Assembly: GCA_030686995.1 (NCBI GenBank)
Contig: CM060704.1
Coordinates: 119,142,042-119,206,041 of the forward strand
Direction: 5' to 3'
DNA length: 64,000 bases
DNA from: Artemisia argyi
Taxonomy: Eukaryota > Streptophyta > Magnoliopsida > Asterales > Asteraceae
A model generated the notes under the pieces. It worked only from the letters and a program-made list of their open reading frames with translations. It was not told the DNA's origin and made no database searches. Numbering within the stretch: position 1 is the stretch's first letter; every line of letters begins with the position of its first letter. Shown piece after piece: positions 21,596 through 32,261 of this stretch. The translations under genes were made by a program, and so were the position numbers.

Positions 21596-24500
21596 TTGAT
21601 ACCAGCTACAACGTCATTAACAGGATTCACAGGAGAAAAGATTTGGCCCATGGGGCAGTTACGCTTGTTGGTGGTCGTAGGAGATGAACAACACTCAACC
21701 GCAACATGGATAAACTTTATGGTAATAAAGTCTCCTTCACCATACAATGGTATCATTGGAAGACCGGGAATATCATCCATGCGCGCGGTACCATCCACAG
21801 CGCACGGAATGCTTAAATTCCCAGTGGAAGGAGGAGTTGTCACTCTCTATAACACAACAGTACCACCAAGAGAATGCATCGCAGTAACAACTGAAGCAGA
21901 GACTATTCCAGAACAGCGCACGGAAAAAACGCCAAATTTAAAAGTCGCTATTCACCCAGATTATCCGGAACAACAAGTTTCGATTGGAGGATCTTTATCT
22001 GACAAAGGTAAAGCAGCCGTATGCGCACTCTTGCAAAAGAACCTAGACATCTTTGCATGGGAACCAAAGCATATGATGGGAGTACCGCGCTCTATCACAG
22101 AGCATAAGCTACAAATCCGACAAGGATACCCTCCAATACAACAAAAGAAGCGCGGCCAGGCCCCAGATCGTGTAAAGGCTATTCTGGAAGAAGTACATAA
22201 GCTCGTAGACGCAGGCATCATGCGCGAAGTATACTATCACGACTGGCTTTCTAACCCAGTCATGGTAAAAAAGAGTGATGGCAGTTGGAGGATGTGCGTA
22301 GACTTCACAGACCTCAACAAAGCATGTCCGCAGGATTGCTATCCACTGCCGGAGATAGACTGGAAGGTCGAGTCCTTGTGCGGATACCCTTTCAAATGCT
22401 TCTTAGATGCATATAAAGGGTATCATCAGATCCAGATGGCAGTGGAAGATGAAGAAAAAACGGCTTTCCACACCAGTCAAGGAGTATACTGCTACACAAA
22501 AATGCCTTTTGGCCTGAAAAACGCAGGCGCGACATACCAACGACTGGTGGACACAGCTTTCAAAAAACAAGTAGGCCGCAACTTGGAAGTCTATGTTGAC
22601 GACCTTGTCATCAAAAGCCATACAGAGGACGAATTGGTGCGCGACATCGAGGAAACATTCAGAACATTGGGGCGAATAAACATGAAGTTGAATCCCAAGA
22701 AGTGTACCTTTGGCGCAACTGAAGGCATGTTCCTCGGATATTTGATAGAACCCGATGGAATCAAGCCTTGCCCAGAGAAGACAAAGGCTGTTATTGATCT
22801 TCCCTCCCCGCGCACACTCAAAGAAGTCCAGTCATTAAATGGAAAGTTAGCAGGGCTAAACCGCTTCTTATCTAAGTCAGCAGACAAATCTCTTCCCCTC
22901 TTTAAAACACTCACGAAGTGTACAAAAAAAGGAGACTTTCGCTGGACCACCGAAGCGGAGGAAGCTTTCCAACAACTTAAAAACCATCTGGCATCTCTTC
23001 CCAAACTCGTCGCACCGCGACCAGGGGAAGAACTAATCATGTACTTATCGGCAACCCATGGAGCAGTCAGCGCCGTACTATTAACAGACAGAAACTCCGT
23101 CCAGACACCCATATATTTCGTAAGCAAAGCCCTAAAGAAAACAGAGACTAACTATAGCGCTATGGAAAAGCTGGTCTTGGCTCTAGTGTTCGCAGCCAAA
23201 AGGTTGCGCAGATACTTTCAAGCGCATCCAATAGTTGTAATCACTGATCAGCCAATTAAACAAGTCATCTCTAAGCCTGACGCATCAGGACGCTTACAAA
23301 AATGGAGTGTACTGCTAAGTGAGTATAACATCTCATATAGACCGCGCACTGCAATCAAAGGACAAGTCCTAGCCGATTTTATCGTGGAGAAGCCAGACAG
23401 CGATAGCCCGACATCTGCAGCTAAAACAGATTTACAGGAACCCTGGATTCTGTTCACAGATGGGTCTTCATGTGTAGAAGGGTCAGGCGTAGGCCTTATT
23501 CTTACAAATCCAGAAGGTATGGAATTCACCTATGCGCTACGCTTTGAATTCACAGCCACAAACAATGAGGCAGAATACGAAGCCCTACTAGCCGGACTAC
23601 GCATTGCAATTCAAATGGGTGTTCGCAACCTAGAAGCAAATGTAGATTCGCGACTAGTTGCTAACCACGTGCTAGGTGAATATGAAGCCAAGGATGAACA
23701 CATGACCCAATACCTGGAAAAGACAAAATCTTTGATCAAAAACTTTGATAGGTTCACAATAAAACAGGTGCCTAGAGGAGATAACAGGAAGGCGGACGCA
23801 CTCAGCAAGATCGCATCAACAAGCTTCGCACACCTCTCAAAACAGGTATTGGTAGAAACTCTAAAAAACAAGTCAATCTTGGAAATGGAGATATCAACGG
23901 TGATAGAAGAACAAGATCCTACATGGATGACACCTATCATCGAATTTATTAGCAAGGGAATCCTACCCCAAGATCATAAAGACGCTCGAAGAATACGGCG
24001 CACGACGCAACGATTTGAATTACGCGACAACGTACTCTATCGACGGTCTTTTTTACAGCCATGGCTCAGATGCGTTGGACCCCTTCAAGCAGACTACGTA
24101 CTTCGTGAAATTCACGCTGGATCATGTAGTATGCACTCAGGGCCACGATCCGTGGTGGCAAGCACTCTAAGGTCAGGATACTATTGGCCAACAATGCATC
24201 GCGATGCACGCGATCTGATAAGAAAATGCAGCAATTGCCAAGTACATAGACCAATTCCGCGCCGACTACAACAAGAGCTAACACCAATTACCTCACCATG
24301 GCCATTTTACAAATGGGGTATTGACATCGCAGGACCTTTCCCTGTCGCAGCTGGAGGAGTAAAGTTCCTCATCGTAGCCATAGACTACTTTACAAAGTGG
24401 ATCGAAGCAAAAGCGGTGGTGAACATCACGGGAAACCAAGTCAAACTCTTTGTTTGGGACAACATTGTCTGTCGCTTCGGACTACCGGGCGCGATCATAT

Positions 24501-25156
24501 CAGACAACGGAAAACAATTCTGTGATAACCCATTCAAAGATTGGTGCGCACAATTGAACATCACACAACACTTTGCTTCAGTCAAGCACCCACAAACCAA
24601 TGGCCTAGTTGAACGCGCAAATCGCAGTCTAGGCGAAGGAATAAAAGCGCGCCTTGACAGACACAAAGGAAGATGGGTAGATGAGCTTTCGCATGTCTTG
24701 TGGGCGCATCGCACAACAATCAAAACCAGTACTGGCGACACGCCATTTTCCCTAGTCTATGGAACAGAAGCCGTCATACCAGCTGAGATAGGAATGCCAA
24801 CTATACGCACAGCAGAGGTCAACGTCACGACAAACGACGAGGAACGGCGCATAGACTTAGACATACTGGAAGAAAGACGCGAACGCGCAACTATACGCGA
24901 AGCAAAGGCCAAGGCAAAAATGAAGAAGTATTATGATGCAAAAGTCAAACACACTTCATTCAGACCAGGAGACTTTGTTTACCGCGCCAACGACGCGAGC
25001 CACGCAGAAGACACAGGCAAGCTCGGACCTAAATGGGAAGGACCTTACGAGGTCACAGACGCGCTCGGCAACGGCGCATACAGACTGCGCGATATGGAAG
25101 GCCAAGACCTAGCGCGCACCTGGAACATCTGCAATCTAAAAAAATGTTACTTCTAG
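21596..25156 (+). CDS. pol: J Pol: protease C-terminus, RT, dual RNase H, integrase
   Basis: Same frame as gag, separated only by TGA at 21575-21577; the frame is open from 21578. Residues here count from 21596. RT: VDFTDLNKACP (about 235) and the catalytic YVDD (about 332). Then a degenerate Gypsy RNase H (about 490-600) and a second, archaeal-type RNase H with FTDGSS (619), NNEAEYEA (655), NVDSRL (681) and DNRKADAL (728), all acidic residues kept. Integrase: HHCC zinc region ending CSNC (about 880) and DDE core GIDIAGPF (907), SDNGKQF (968), VERANRS (1004). I see no chromodomain, as expected for Tat. Reverse transcription and integration functions look intact downstream of the stop. Confidence 0.9.
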   Translation: MIPATTSLTGFTGEKIWPMGQLRLLVVVGDEQHSTATWINFMVIKSPSPYNGIIGRPGISSMRAVPSTAHGMLKFPVEGGVVTLYNTTVPPRECIAVTTEAETIPEQRTEKTPNLKVAIHPDYPEQQVSIGGSLSDKGKAAVCALLQKNLDIFAWEPKHMMGVPRSITEHKLQIRQGYPPIQQKKRGQAPDRVKAILEEVHKLVDAGIMREVYYHDWLSNPVMVKKSDGSWRMCVDFTDLNKACPQDCYPLPEIDWKVESLCGYPFKCFLDAYKGYHQIQMAVEDEEKTAFHTSQGVYCYTKMPFGLKNAGATYQRLVDTAFKKQVGRNLEVYVDDLVIKSHTEDELVRDIEETFRTLGRINMKLNPKKCTFGATEGMFLGYLIEPDGIKPCPEKTKAVIDLPSPRTLKEVQSLNGKLAGLNRFLSKSADKSLPLFKTLTKCTKKGDFRWTTEAEEAFQQLKNHLASLPKLVAPRPGEELIMYLSATHGAVSAVLLTDRNSVQTPIYFVSKALKKTETNYSAMEKLVLALVFAAKRLRRYFQAHPIVVITDQPIKQVISKPDASGRLQKWSVLLSEYNISYRPRTAIKGQVLADFIVEKPDSDSPTSAAKTDLQEPWILFTDGSSCVEGSGVGLILTNPEGMEFTYALRFEFTATNNEAEYEALLAGLRIAIQMGVRNLEANVDSRLVANHVLGEYEAKDEHMTQYLEKTKSLIKNFDRFTIKQVPRGDNRKADALSKIASTSFAHLSKQVLVETLKNKSILEMEISTVIEEQDPTWMTPIIEFISKGILPQDHKDARRIRRTTQRFELRDNVLYRRSFLQPWLRCVGPLQADYVLREIHAGSCSMHSGPRSVVASTLRSGYYWPTMHRDARDLIRKCSNCQVHRPIPRRLQQELTPITSPWPFYKWGIDIAGPFPVAAGGVKFLIVAIDYFTKWIEAKAVVNITGNQVKLFVWDNIVCRFGLPGAIISDNGKQFCDNPFKDWCAQLNITQHFASVKHPQTNGLVERANRSLGEGIKARLDRHKGRWVDELSHVLWAHRTTIKTSTGDTPFSLVYGTEAVIPAEIGMPTIRTAEVNVTTNDEERRIDLDILEERRERATIREAKAKAKMKKYYDAKVKHTSFRPGDFVYRANDASHAEDTGKLGPKWEGPYEVTDALGNGAYRLRDMEGQDLARTWNICNLKKCYF

Positions 25157-25773
25157 GCTACGGCCCTTACACAGACATACTCGCATCCTACGTGATGCCC
25201 AATAAGTGTTTGTTCTTTTTCTTTCCTAGGAATTGTATTTTTTCTATTTTCTTTAAAAACTTGCAAGTATCAATAAAATGTTATGGTTTTTAGCTAACTC
25301 CATAGCGTATTTTACTTTATTATAAACATAATAAATGTTATCTTACATTTTCATTGCCTACATGGCGTGCATGCACCACTTAAAGACCCACGAAGGCATA
25401 AAGGATAAGTTAACCTACTAATTCACTTGTTGAGTAAGAGGGCTGCAAACCCATCAACATAGGATCACGTATCCTTGCTAAGCGCCTTACTCTTGAGACG
25501 TCAAAGTAAGTTTCGCGTTCGCACCCCACGACGGATGCGCACATACTAAGTACACTGTACAAGCTTAGCAAATAACGAGCCAAAACCCTTGGTCAAAAAA
25601 CCAAAAACTTCGCAAATAATGCAAGTATCTCTTAAAGTCACGCACTTAAAAAACTTGGTTAAATAAATTCTGGCAAACAATGCAAGTATATTTTAAGTCA
25701 CGAACTTAAACAAAACATTATCTTATTCATAAGTTATTTACAAAAATTACAAGGCAAAAAACATAAAACAAGC
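25157..25773. other. J spacer between pol and the antisense gene
   Basis: 617 bp without a gene. It would hold the 3' ends of both convergent transcripts. AATAAAATG at about 25273 could serve as a plus-strand poly(A) signal. AACTTCGCAAATAATGCAAGTAT-like segments recur in altered form at about 25606 and 25670, giving a weak two-copy repeat with TTAAGTCACG. Confidence 0.5.
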
Positions 25774-26443
25774 CTATATGCTATGGCGATGCTCAGGACT
25801 CTCCTCCCGAGCGGCGGAACTCCCCGCTTCCTTAAGCTTCCTCAAAGTTATGGCATCCTGCATAGACACGGTTGGAACGCTTACAGGCACACCATCTGAC
25901 CTAGGGATGTGTGCAGCGCCAATGCCACACATCACGGCCTTGCCCTTAATACCCTTCTTCACAGCAACCCTCTGCTCATGTCGCTCTAGCACTTCTTTCA
26001 AGGGAATCTCCCTCTCAATAGCAAAGGGTTTGAGAATATCGCAAGGATGCGTGAACACGGGAACTTGAAGCTGCGAAACATCAGGTTTCAGATAGTAATC
26101 TGATTCCCCCTCCGCATTATCCCCAAGATGGCGCTGCAATGTCAACCCTGCCATCAGCACATCTATGGGGTCATCTTGATCGCGCTCCAGCCTCCCAATG
26201 TGCGGCAACTCAAGAACCTTCAGCCCCGCCATTGCTTGCAGCAGCTCATCATAAGCTGTAGGGCTGTACCCAGGGACTTCCGCCAAGTCCTTCTCCAGCA
26301 GCTTAGCCTCATGGAGATCCTCCATCGTCTGGGATCTGCCACGTGCCATCGCGCAATGAACCACCTTACCAAAGGCGTCTACTACCTCTGGGGACTCTAG
26401 CACGCCCATAGCTGCCAGGCGCAGTCCATGGCTAATCAACCAC
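25774..26443 (-). CDS. Antisense gene last exon (C-terminal domain)
   Basis: Starts after ATGTAG at 26444 with WLISHGLRLAAMGVLESPE. It contains LAEVPGYSPTAYDELLQAMA and LPHIGRLERDQDDPIDVLMA and ends in a Ser/Glu-rich tail at 25774. The arrangement matches the C-terminal domain of the same plant family. Confidence 0.75.
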
Positions 26444-28401
26444 CTACATTCACGAAGACAATTTGTGTAAATGCAAAAGCATAGCGATAAAATTATCATG
26501 AAGACAAGTAAACAAAAATACCTGCGCTCAGCAATAGTAGACATCAAGTGTGGATACAGCTCCTCGTCATACTCTATACTGAGGGCGCGCAGCTTCTCCT
26601 CTTGCAACGCAATTGTCTTCTCCATGCGCTCCTGGAACTCCTGGACGCTGGCACGATGCTCAGCCCTCTTCTCATCAAGATACGCCACCGACCAGGTCGC
26701 TTTAGCCTTTATCTGCTCAAGCTTAGCCCTTGCATACCTAAGGTCGGCTAGCATGCTCACCTTATCCCCAGCGATCTTTTCAGCATACGCTCGCGAAGCC
26801 TCCAACTCCACTTGCGCATTAGCCAACTGCGCACGGAGTTTCACCAACTCCTCCTCCTTCTGGGCAAGAGCACTGCTCTCCCCAACATACTTCTCTTTTT
26901 TGCTGCGCCACCAGCACAGCTTGGCGCGCAGCGGTCGCAGCCAGCTCATCCATTAGCTGCTGCGCCTCGCCATCATCAGCAACCTTGGCTTTCCCCTCCC
27001 TGTTTTCATTTTGTGGAGAGGAAACCGCATCAACGAAGACCCCATCATTCTTCGCAGCATCATCCCTACGCAACAAAAAACAATTAGTAAATATTACAAC
27101 AAGTAATATGATAAAGAAAGGGAGAAAGATGATAAAAACGCAGACACTTACAGAAACGGAGAAGTATCATCAACCTTCAACCGTGTGCCAGAAGTAGATG
27201 TCTCTTCCGCATTAGACTCCGCGTCCCTAATGACGTGTCGACGCCTCTTCCTGGTGCCACTACCTCCAGCCTCTCCCTTGCGCTTAACATTCTGCGCAAC
27301 TTCCTCTCTCAGCACCTCCTCAGGATTAAGGATTTTAATGTTGTCAGACGATCCCGATTGCGCCTCCTTATGCGCCACCTCCACAGTGTGCGCCACCTCC
27401 ACAGTGGGCGCCACCTCCGCATCAGGTGCCACGCTCTGCACAGGCACTTGGAGCGGTGGTGTGTTCTCAGGAACCGCCTCTGGCAGGGCGGTCAAACGAC
27501 CCTCTGTCGCCTCCAGTAGGGGCTGCTCACCTTCCCTTAGAGGGCGCACCCCTATAGTTACCAGCTTCGGCTTGTCCAGCTTCACCACAGCAAATAGATC
27601 CATCTCTGCGCACATCAATAAAGCAAGAAAGAAAAAAGGATTAGTTATTAAAAGCGCACATATACAAAAGACTTACAAAGCTTGAAGTAGACGGGATGAA
27701 CACCCACCCCGGCCATCCTCACTCAGGAAAGTAGGCACCTCATCTGCAGCGCCAAAATAAGCGCGGCTCAACCCCATATGTACCAAAAACTCCTCCGGAT
27801 AGGGGTTAATGGCCAGTCGGTTGGCATCTAAAGTCTGCGCATCAACTAGCCTGTAGGAGTTGGGTGCGGGGCGCCCATCCCTTGGCAATGTATCCTGAGT
27901 ATAAAACTCATAGGGAAAGGGAAAGACCACGTCATCAACCCAAAAGAAGTACTCCCTCCAATTCTTTAGGGCGTCAACTTTCTCTGTATAACACTGAAGC
28001 GCCCCCTGACGCTTCGCAAAAGAAACCCAACCATTTGACCACGTCGTGTGGTAAAAGGAGCGGAACAAGACCACGGTCGGTTCTATTGCGAGTAAACGGC
28101 AGTTTACTTCAAAATTCGACACCTTAGCCGCACCTATACAGTGCAGCTGAGAGATGTGAAGGCGATAATGATTGAGCAAATCGCTCAGAAAAATAGATAT
28201 GGGAACGCGATGATTCGCGTACTCAAAGAATTTTTTGTATAAACCTATTTTCCCTTCGGGGAAATCAGCTATACATGCGTCCACATCTGGAGACTCTGGA
28301 TGGACATCCAGAGGCACGAAATAGTCAGACGCAAATTCAGTAACATCCTCAATGGACATCGCAGAGCGAAAATCCTCCAATTGAGCAACCATCTTCATCA
28401 A
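25774..28401 (-). CDS. J antisense gene: putative gypsy-type transposon protein, multi-exon
   Basis: Read on the minus strand this is a gene with four or more exons inside J. Reading exons 28401-27708, 27605-27152, 27065-26522 and 26443-25774 keeps one protein. The introns are 27707-27606, 27151-27066 and 26521-26444, each GT...AG, and the first two joins restore the frame exactly. The product belongs to the plant family annotated as putative gypsy-type transposon (PF04195-like), seen as an antisense ORF in Tat elements. It runs from an N-terminal globular domain, through a charged linker and coiled coil, to a C-terminal helical domain. A one-base slip at a T6 run (26896-26901, plus strand) breaks exon 3. 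A TATA box lies about 130 bases upstream of the ATG. Its function is unknown; it has no transposase catalytic motif that I can see. Confidence 0.75.
26522..27065 (-). CDS. Antisense gene exon 3 (coiled coil, with frameshift)
   Basis: The frame entered from exon 2 reads DDAAKNDGVFVD to QQLMDELAATAARQAVLVAQQKR. It then goes out of register at the run of six A (minus strand; 26901-26896), after which the other frame continues EKYVGESSALAQKEEELVKLRAQL, a long coiled coil. The exon ends AERR at donor GTATTT (26521). The next exon resumes with WLISHGLRLAAMGV, as in relatives. The 78-bp intron has no stop and would add 26 codons if kept. Confidence 0.65.
27152..27605 (-). CDS. Antisense gene exon 2 (charged linker)
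   Basis: Starts at the MDLFAV segment and covers a Pro/Glu/Val-rich linker with three short EVAHTVEVA-like repeats, then a basic KRRRH stretch that could act as a nuclear signal. It ends at the strong donor CT|GTAAGT (27151-27146). The next exon begins after GCGTAG at 27066 and keeps the frame. Confidence 0.7.
27708..28401 (-). CDS. Antisense gene exon 1 (conserved N-terminal domain)
   Basis: 231 codons plus one base. It contains GKIGLYKKFFEYANHRVPIS, ISQLHCIGAAKVSNFEVNCR, RSFYHTTWSNGWVSFAKR, LKNWREYFFWVDD and PEEFLVHMGLSRAYF, the recognisable core of the plant family. The frame runs on to a stop at 27673, but a GTGGGT donor at 27707-27702 joined to CAG at 27608-27606 continues into the exon 2 frame as DGREMDLFAV. 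A stronger-looking GTAAGT at 27676 gives the wrong frame. Confidence 0.75.
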
Positions 28402-28795
28402 ATACTAAGTAAGACGCACACAAATTACCTACGAAAATGATATATTCTCTTTGCAATAAGCTTTCAATAAAGGTGAATAGTGATAAGTGTGTGTTTTACT
28501 GTGTGATTGTAAAAAGTGGGGCGGTCACTCTTATATAGGGAGTGGTAAGAACCCTAGTTTGTCTCCACGTGGAATCCACTCACAAAAACGTATGGCTGGA
28601 GCTGAACGGGTACATACACTTTTTCCCGATTTCCGAGGGCTACGTGGACACTTCCCCCAATTTTCAAGGTATCCATTTATTGTTAGGTGCATTGCACTTA
28701 GAAAATAGGCGGTAATATTTCCTTGATTTACCGCCACGCTTACCGCTGATAATATTAAGTCTAGTATCCGCGGATACGAGCCGCGCACACTAGAC
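28402..28795. other. Promoter region of the antisense gene / 3' noncoding of J
   Basis: No ORF of note. It carries the minus-strand TATA box, a palindromic TCCGCGGA (28767-28774), a near-palindromic CTAGTATCCGCGGATACGAG block, and CACACTAGACTG just before the polypurine tract. Confidence 0.5.
28531..28540 (-). promoter_or_regulatory. TATA box for the antisense gene of J
   Basis: Minus-strand CCCTATATAA followed by GAGTGACC, about 130 bases upstream of the ATG at 28401. It is separate from the LTR promoter, which points the other way. Confidence 0.55.
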
Positions 28796-28805
28796 TGGGG
28801 GGACA
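28796..28805 (+). promoter_or_regulatory. Polypurine tract of J
   Basis: TGGGGGGACA abuts the 3' LTR start TGATGACG and is the expected plus-strand primer. Confidence 0.7.
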
Positions 28806-29295
28806 TGATGACGTATAGTCTATATTTGGGCCACAAGCCCAAATGATAAACATTACTTGACCCAAACTCACCATGAGTGGGCTATTATAACGAATAATGG
28901 GCCATAATAATAACGGCTTGGGCTCACGAAGCCCAAAGCCCAACCAAATTAACCGAGCATGCAATAAGGATCATCTATTCATAGAATAGATATCCTTACC
29001 CCGATAAGCACCACGGGTGCGAAGAGTAAGGAGCAAGAAACCCACGTGGTTTCAGCCCCTATATAAGGAATGATATCTTCTCATTCAAAGGTACGATATA
29101 CAACCCTAAAAGTCTCTACGAGAACCCTAAATTGATTACTTACTCTCATGCCGGAGTATAATCAGGGGAGACAATCCCTCGATAAGCCTAACGGTGTTGT
29201 CTTATTTTCTTAGTACGCAGGTAACAAGTGCTAAGGAGTGAATTGGTACGAGAGCATAAGCCCATAACCAGGTACGCCCAACTTTTGTATCAACA
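28806..29295 (+). repeat. J 3' LTR
   Basis: 490 bp; nine substitutions and no net length change against 19006-19495, about 1.8% divergence. With a commonly used plant LTR rate near 1.3e-8 this would be roughly 0.7 million years, with wide error. Confidence 0.9.
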
Positions 29296-29300
29296 TATAT

Positions 29301-29773
29301 ATAGATTTTACATGGTGACGGCGTCAAGAAGGAATATCTGACGCCGTCAACTCACTGCCCATAATGAAATCGGATTGCCTAGATCCAGTTTTGACGCCAT
29401 CATGTGCACTTCTACTCTGGGCCGTCACTTGTATTTGGACCATGACGGCCTATGGTGACGCCGTCATGTCCAGAGTGTAAATCTCTTCTGGATCGTCACG
29501 TGTATCATCCACTTCCACCTCTTGTATTACTCTTGACGCCGTCATTAAGGATCATGTGACGCCGTCAGGTACTGTTCCCAGCAAGGAAAATTAAGACTTT
29601 GCCGTTTTCTTCACTTTTATGCTCCAAAAACGTCAAAAATGCTTCCTTTTCCAGAATTCACTCCAAAAGTACCTAAAATGACAAAAGGAACGATTTAGGG
29701 CAATATTTGATCAAATAAATTCGAATTCGGGCTTAAATGACCCCCTAAAAATGGTTCATTTTTCGCCTTATCA
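29301..29773 (-). repeat. F2 3' LTR, right segment (U3 start)
   Basis: It resumes after the second TATAT and ends CGCCTTATCA. On the minus strand it begins TGATAAGGCG, matching the F1 LTR start TGATGAGGCG. It is packed with inverted TGACG pairs, for example at about 29322, 29340, 29394, 29455, 29533 and 29558, and with single TGACG/CGTCA half sites. Confidence 0.8.
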
Positions 29774-30370
29774 TATACCCTTACAGTTGAGATTTGCTTG
29801 TCCTCAAGCAAATGCGCTTTTATTCTAATCAAAATACAAGTTAGGGGTCATTTAACACTAATATAAAAGTAATTACAACAAATAATCGTTCCACTAAAGA
29901 CCAAAGACAAGCACGGAGATCATATACTAGCACCTCACAAATAGTGTTTAGATACTCACATCTCTCGGGTGTAATAAAGTATATATCACAATATGGAAAT
30001 GGAAAACATCTCTCACTACCTGTCATAGCAAAATAGATTACCATAGGCTTGGGAAAGGATCAAACCTCCACTACATGGCGTAAGCACCTAGGATAAACTA
30101 TCAAAGAGGTCTTTCAAAGGGTTATAACGTTAGGTGTAGGGATACGGAATACACGGTTTTGTTGGATATAGGCAATATTTACTGGTGGCGAGTTAATCAT
30201 CTTGGTTAATTACATGTACAATATAGCGTTGCTAAGCCAAGACTAGACTCGACTTAAGCTAATAAATGAAAAATAACAAAAACATAAAATAAACATAGAA
30301 TGAAACGGGTTGGTAGTCCGTATGTTTTTTTCTCTTTTCTTTTTCTATTTTTTTTTCTTAATTTTTTCGA

Positions 30371-30409
<39 letters not shown>

Positions 30410-32261
30410 TACACTCTTACCCTACCATCCAAAATAATACATCATAGGGAATGAACATTCCCCTTACACTTGAATTTTTACATACTTTACAATAAACTAA
30501 TCTAATGACTCGAATTAAGATAATCAAAACACTTGGAGTACTTTTAAGATTAACGCACATATGGGGGTAATATATGATGTTCTTCCCCATTACTCCATAA
30601 CATTAGTACTTTACCCATGAGTCCCAATCGTCCCAAAATAATATGTACAAGATATGACTCGACTTAGCAACCATGTAATCAATTAGATAATTAACTAAGG
30701 GTTTAAACAAATAACAATAATGCACTAAAGATGAGTGCATACACGGAAGGCTAAGGCGATTTGGGTGTACATTTAAGTGGGTTGTAACAAATTCTTCCTT
30801 TAAGTAAGATGCTTAAAGTTAGAAACGGAAAGATAGGCTCGGAGGGTTGTACTAGGGGTTTCGTGTACTAAAAATGAGTACAACGCTAAGGTGTGTGAAA
30901 AATTAGTTGACTTTACTAGCCAAGTAATATGACTTAAATGGTCAAGTAATTATGATACGGGTTTAACACAAGGGTGATCCTAATGCCTCTTATCATGTAG
31001 TAAATCCTACTAAACGAATGTAGTCTCACTAGCGGTCTCGGGATGCATCACTAACGCAAGTTCTAGAATCTAAATGCTACCGGTACACTCATAAACACTA
31101 ATAATAAATGTTTTTCCTATCAAATCTAAAGGCGAACCTCACATATTTGGGTGGAAAATTTTTCTGAATGGTACGGTTTTGTGCTAGTCGTACGATCTCC
31201 TATCCATGAGACGCTTGCTAAGGCTAAAGTTTCACTCCTAAATGTTGTAAAAAAAATTTAAATTTGGCGCTAAAATTACACTAACAAGTATTTCTCTTAG
31301 ATTTATTACACACCTACCATCAAACAAACAAACTCAAGTACAAGTGTATCCTATAAGGTATCATCATTTACCTTCCCCTTACACTTAGGATGAACATTGT
31401 CCCCAATGTTCAATTAAAGAATGTAAAAGTGAAATAGGTAAAAGAATGAAAGCAAATACTCCCCTGATTCGTTCGGTGTGGATAGTGTGTTAACAAGGTT
31501 AGATCTTCCTCCAAGAAAAATGAACATTTAAAGCTTCCCTTCCAGAAATATAAATCATTTTCTTGTCATATGTAACCTGTTAAACCTGAGAAAACAAACA
31601 AGGTAACCTCGCGTAAAATCGGCGGCAATCTATATATACTAACAAGTCCTAGAAAACAAATTAAGATATAATGCTTGTGGAATGAATGTTTGCAGATTTC
31701 CTGGAGTTTATAGAACTAAAGAATTAACAAAAACTTCAAGACTCCGTTAGAAAAACAAAACTAGCAAAATTTCCAGAATTTTACACATGACGCCGCCAGG
31801 AATTAATTTCTGACGCCATCAGAAGTGACCTGCAGAAATCTCATGTTAAGTTTCCGGAAAATTTCTGGAAAAACTTATGCCTTACTTCCTGGAAAATCCT
31901 GCAAAACATCATTATGACTCGATACAAGCATTTGACTCAAACAATTACTAATATACATGTTCATTTAATATTGTTATGGATCATGCTCAATTTCGTTCTT
32001 AAAAACAAATTTGGGGTTTCCCCTTACACTTATCTTTTGCAAAATACCTTTATATGAAGTTAAGACGAAGTTAAACAACAAAATAAAGCATTTTCACAAT
32101 TTTAGTTTGAAACATGATCTACCAACAATAAAATAAAAGCATGCATACGGAAGCAAATAACAATCAAACAAAATAAAAATCACACAAAACATGGGTTGCC
32201 TCCCAAGAAGCGCTTTTCTTTATTTTACGAGTCTTGTAGCTAGACTCAAGGTCATGGGTGA
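29774..32261 (-). other. F2 3' noncoding region with repeated polypurine-like motif
   Basis: About 2.5 kb without a gene. Next to the LTR is a 9-bp stem hairpin (29792-29813). The minus-strand motif AAGTGTAAGGGK recurs at 29777-29788 (one base different), 30460-30471, 31375-31386 and 32020-32031. There is a long T run at about 30371-30406. TGACGCCGCCA and TGACGCCATCA occur near 31790-31822. The same plan is present in F1 (35016-35300 plus 48421-50538). Confidence 0.7.
29792..29813. promoter_or_regulatory. Hairpin ATTTGCTTG-tcct-CAAGCAAAT near the F2 3' LTR
   Basis: A perfect 9-bp stem with a 4-base loop, 19 bases from the LTR. The identical hairpin lies at 35034-35055 in F1. A TTGCTTGAGGACAAGCAA block next to the 3' LTR is a feature I associate with Athila-type elements. 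Confidence 0.6.

Larger units (their letters stand above)
19006..29295 (+). mobile_element. Complete Tat-type Gypsy element J with antisense gene
   Basis: 10,290 bp, flanked by TATAT at 19001-19005 and 29296-29300, with two 490-bp LTRs differing at nine positions by eye. Order: LTR, TGGCGCC primer site, gag-protease, RT with two RNase H domains, integrase, a spacer, a minus-strand intron-containing gene, polypurine tract, LTR. Dual RNase H and an extra antisense ORF before the 3' LTR are hallmarks of the Tat lineage. It has distinctly higher G/C and many GCGC words compared with the neighbouring elements. One stop codon in protease and one likely frameshift in the antisense gene are the only obvious lesions. 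Confidence 0.9.

Noticed and set aside
27671..27676. GTAAGT as the donor of intron 1 in the antisense gene
   Set aside because: It is a good consensus but joins exon 2 out of frame; the GTGGGT donor at 27707 restores the family's reading frame.
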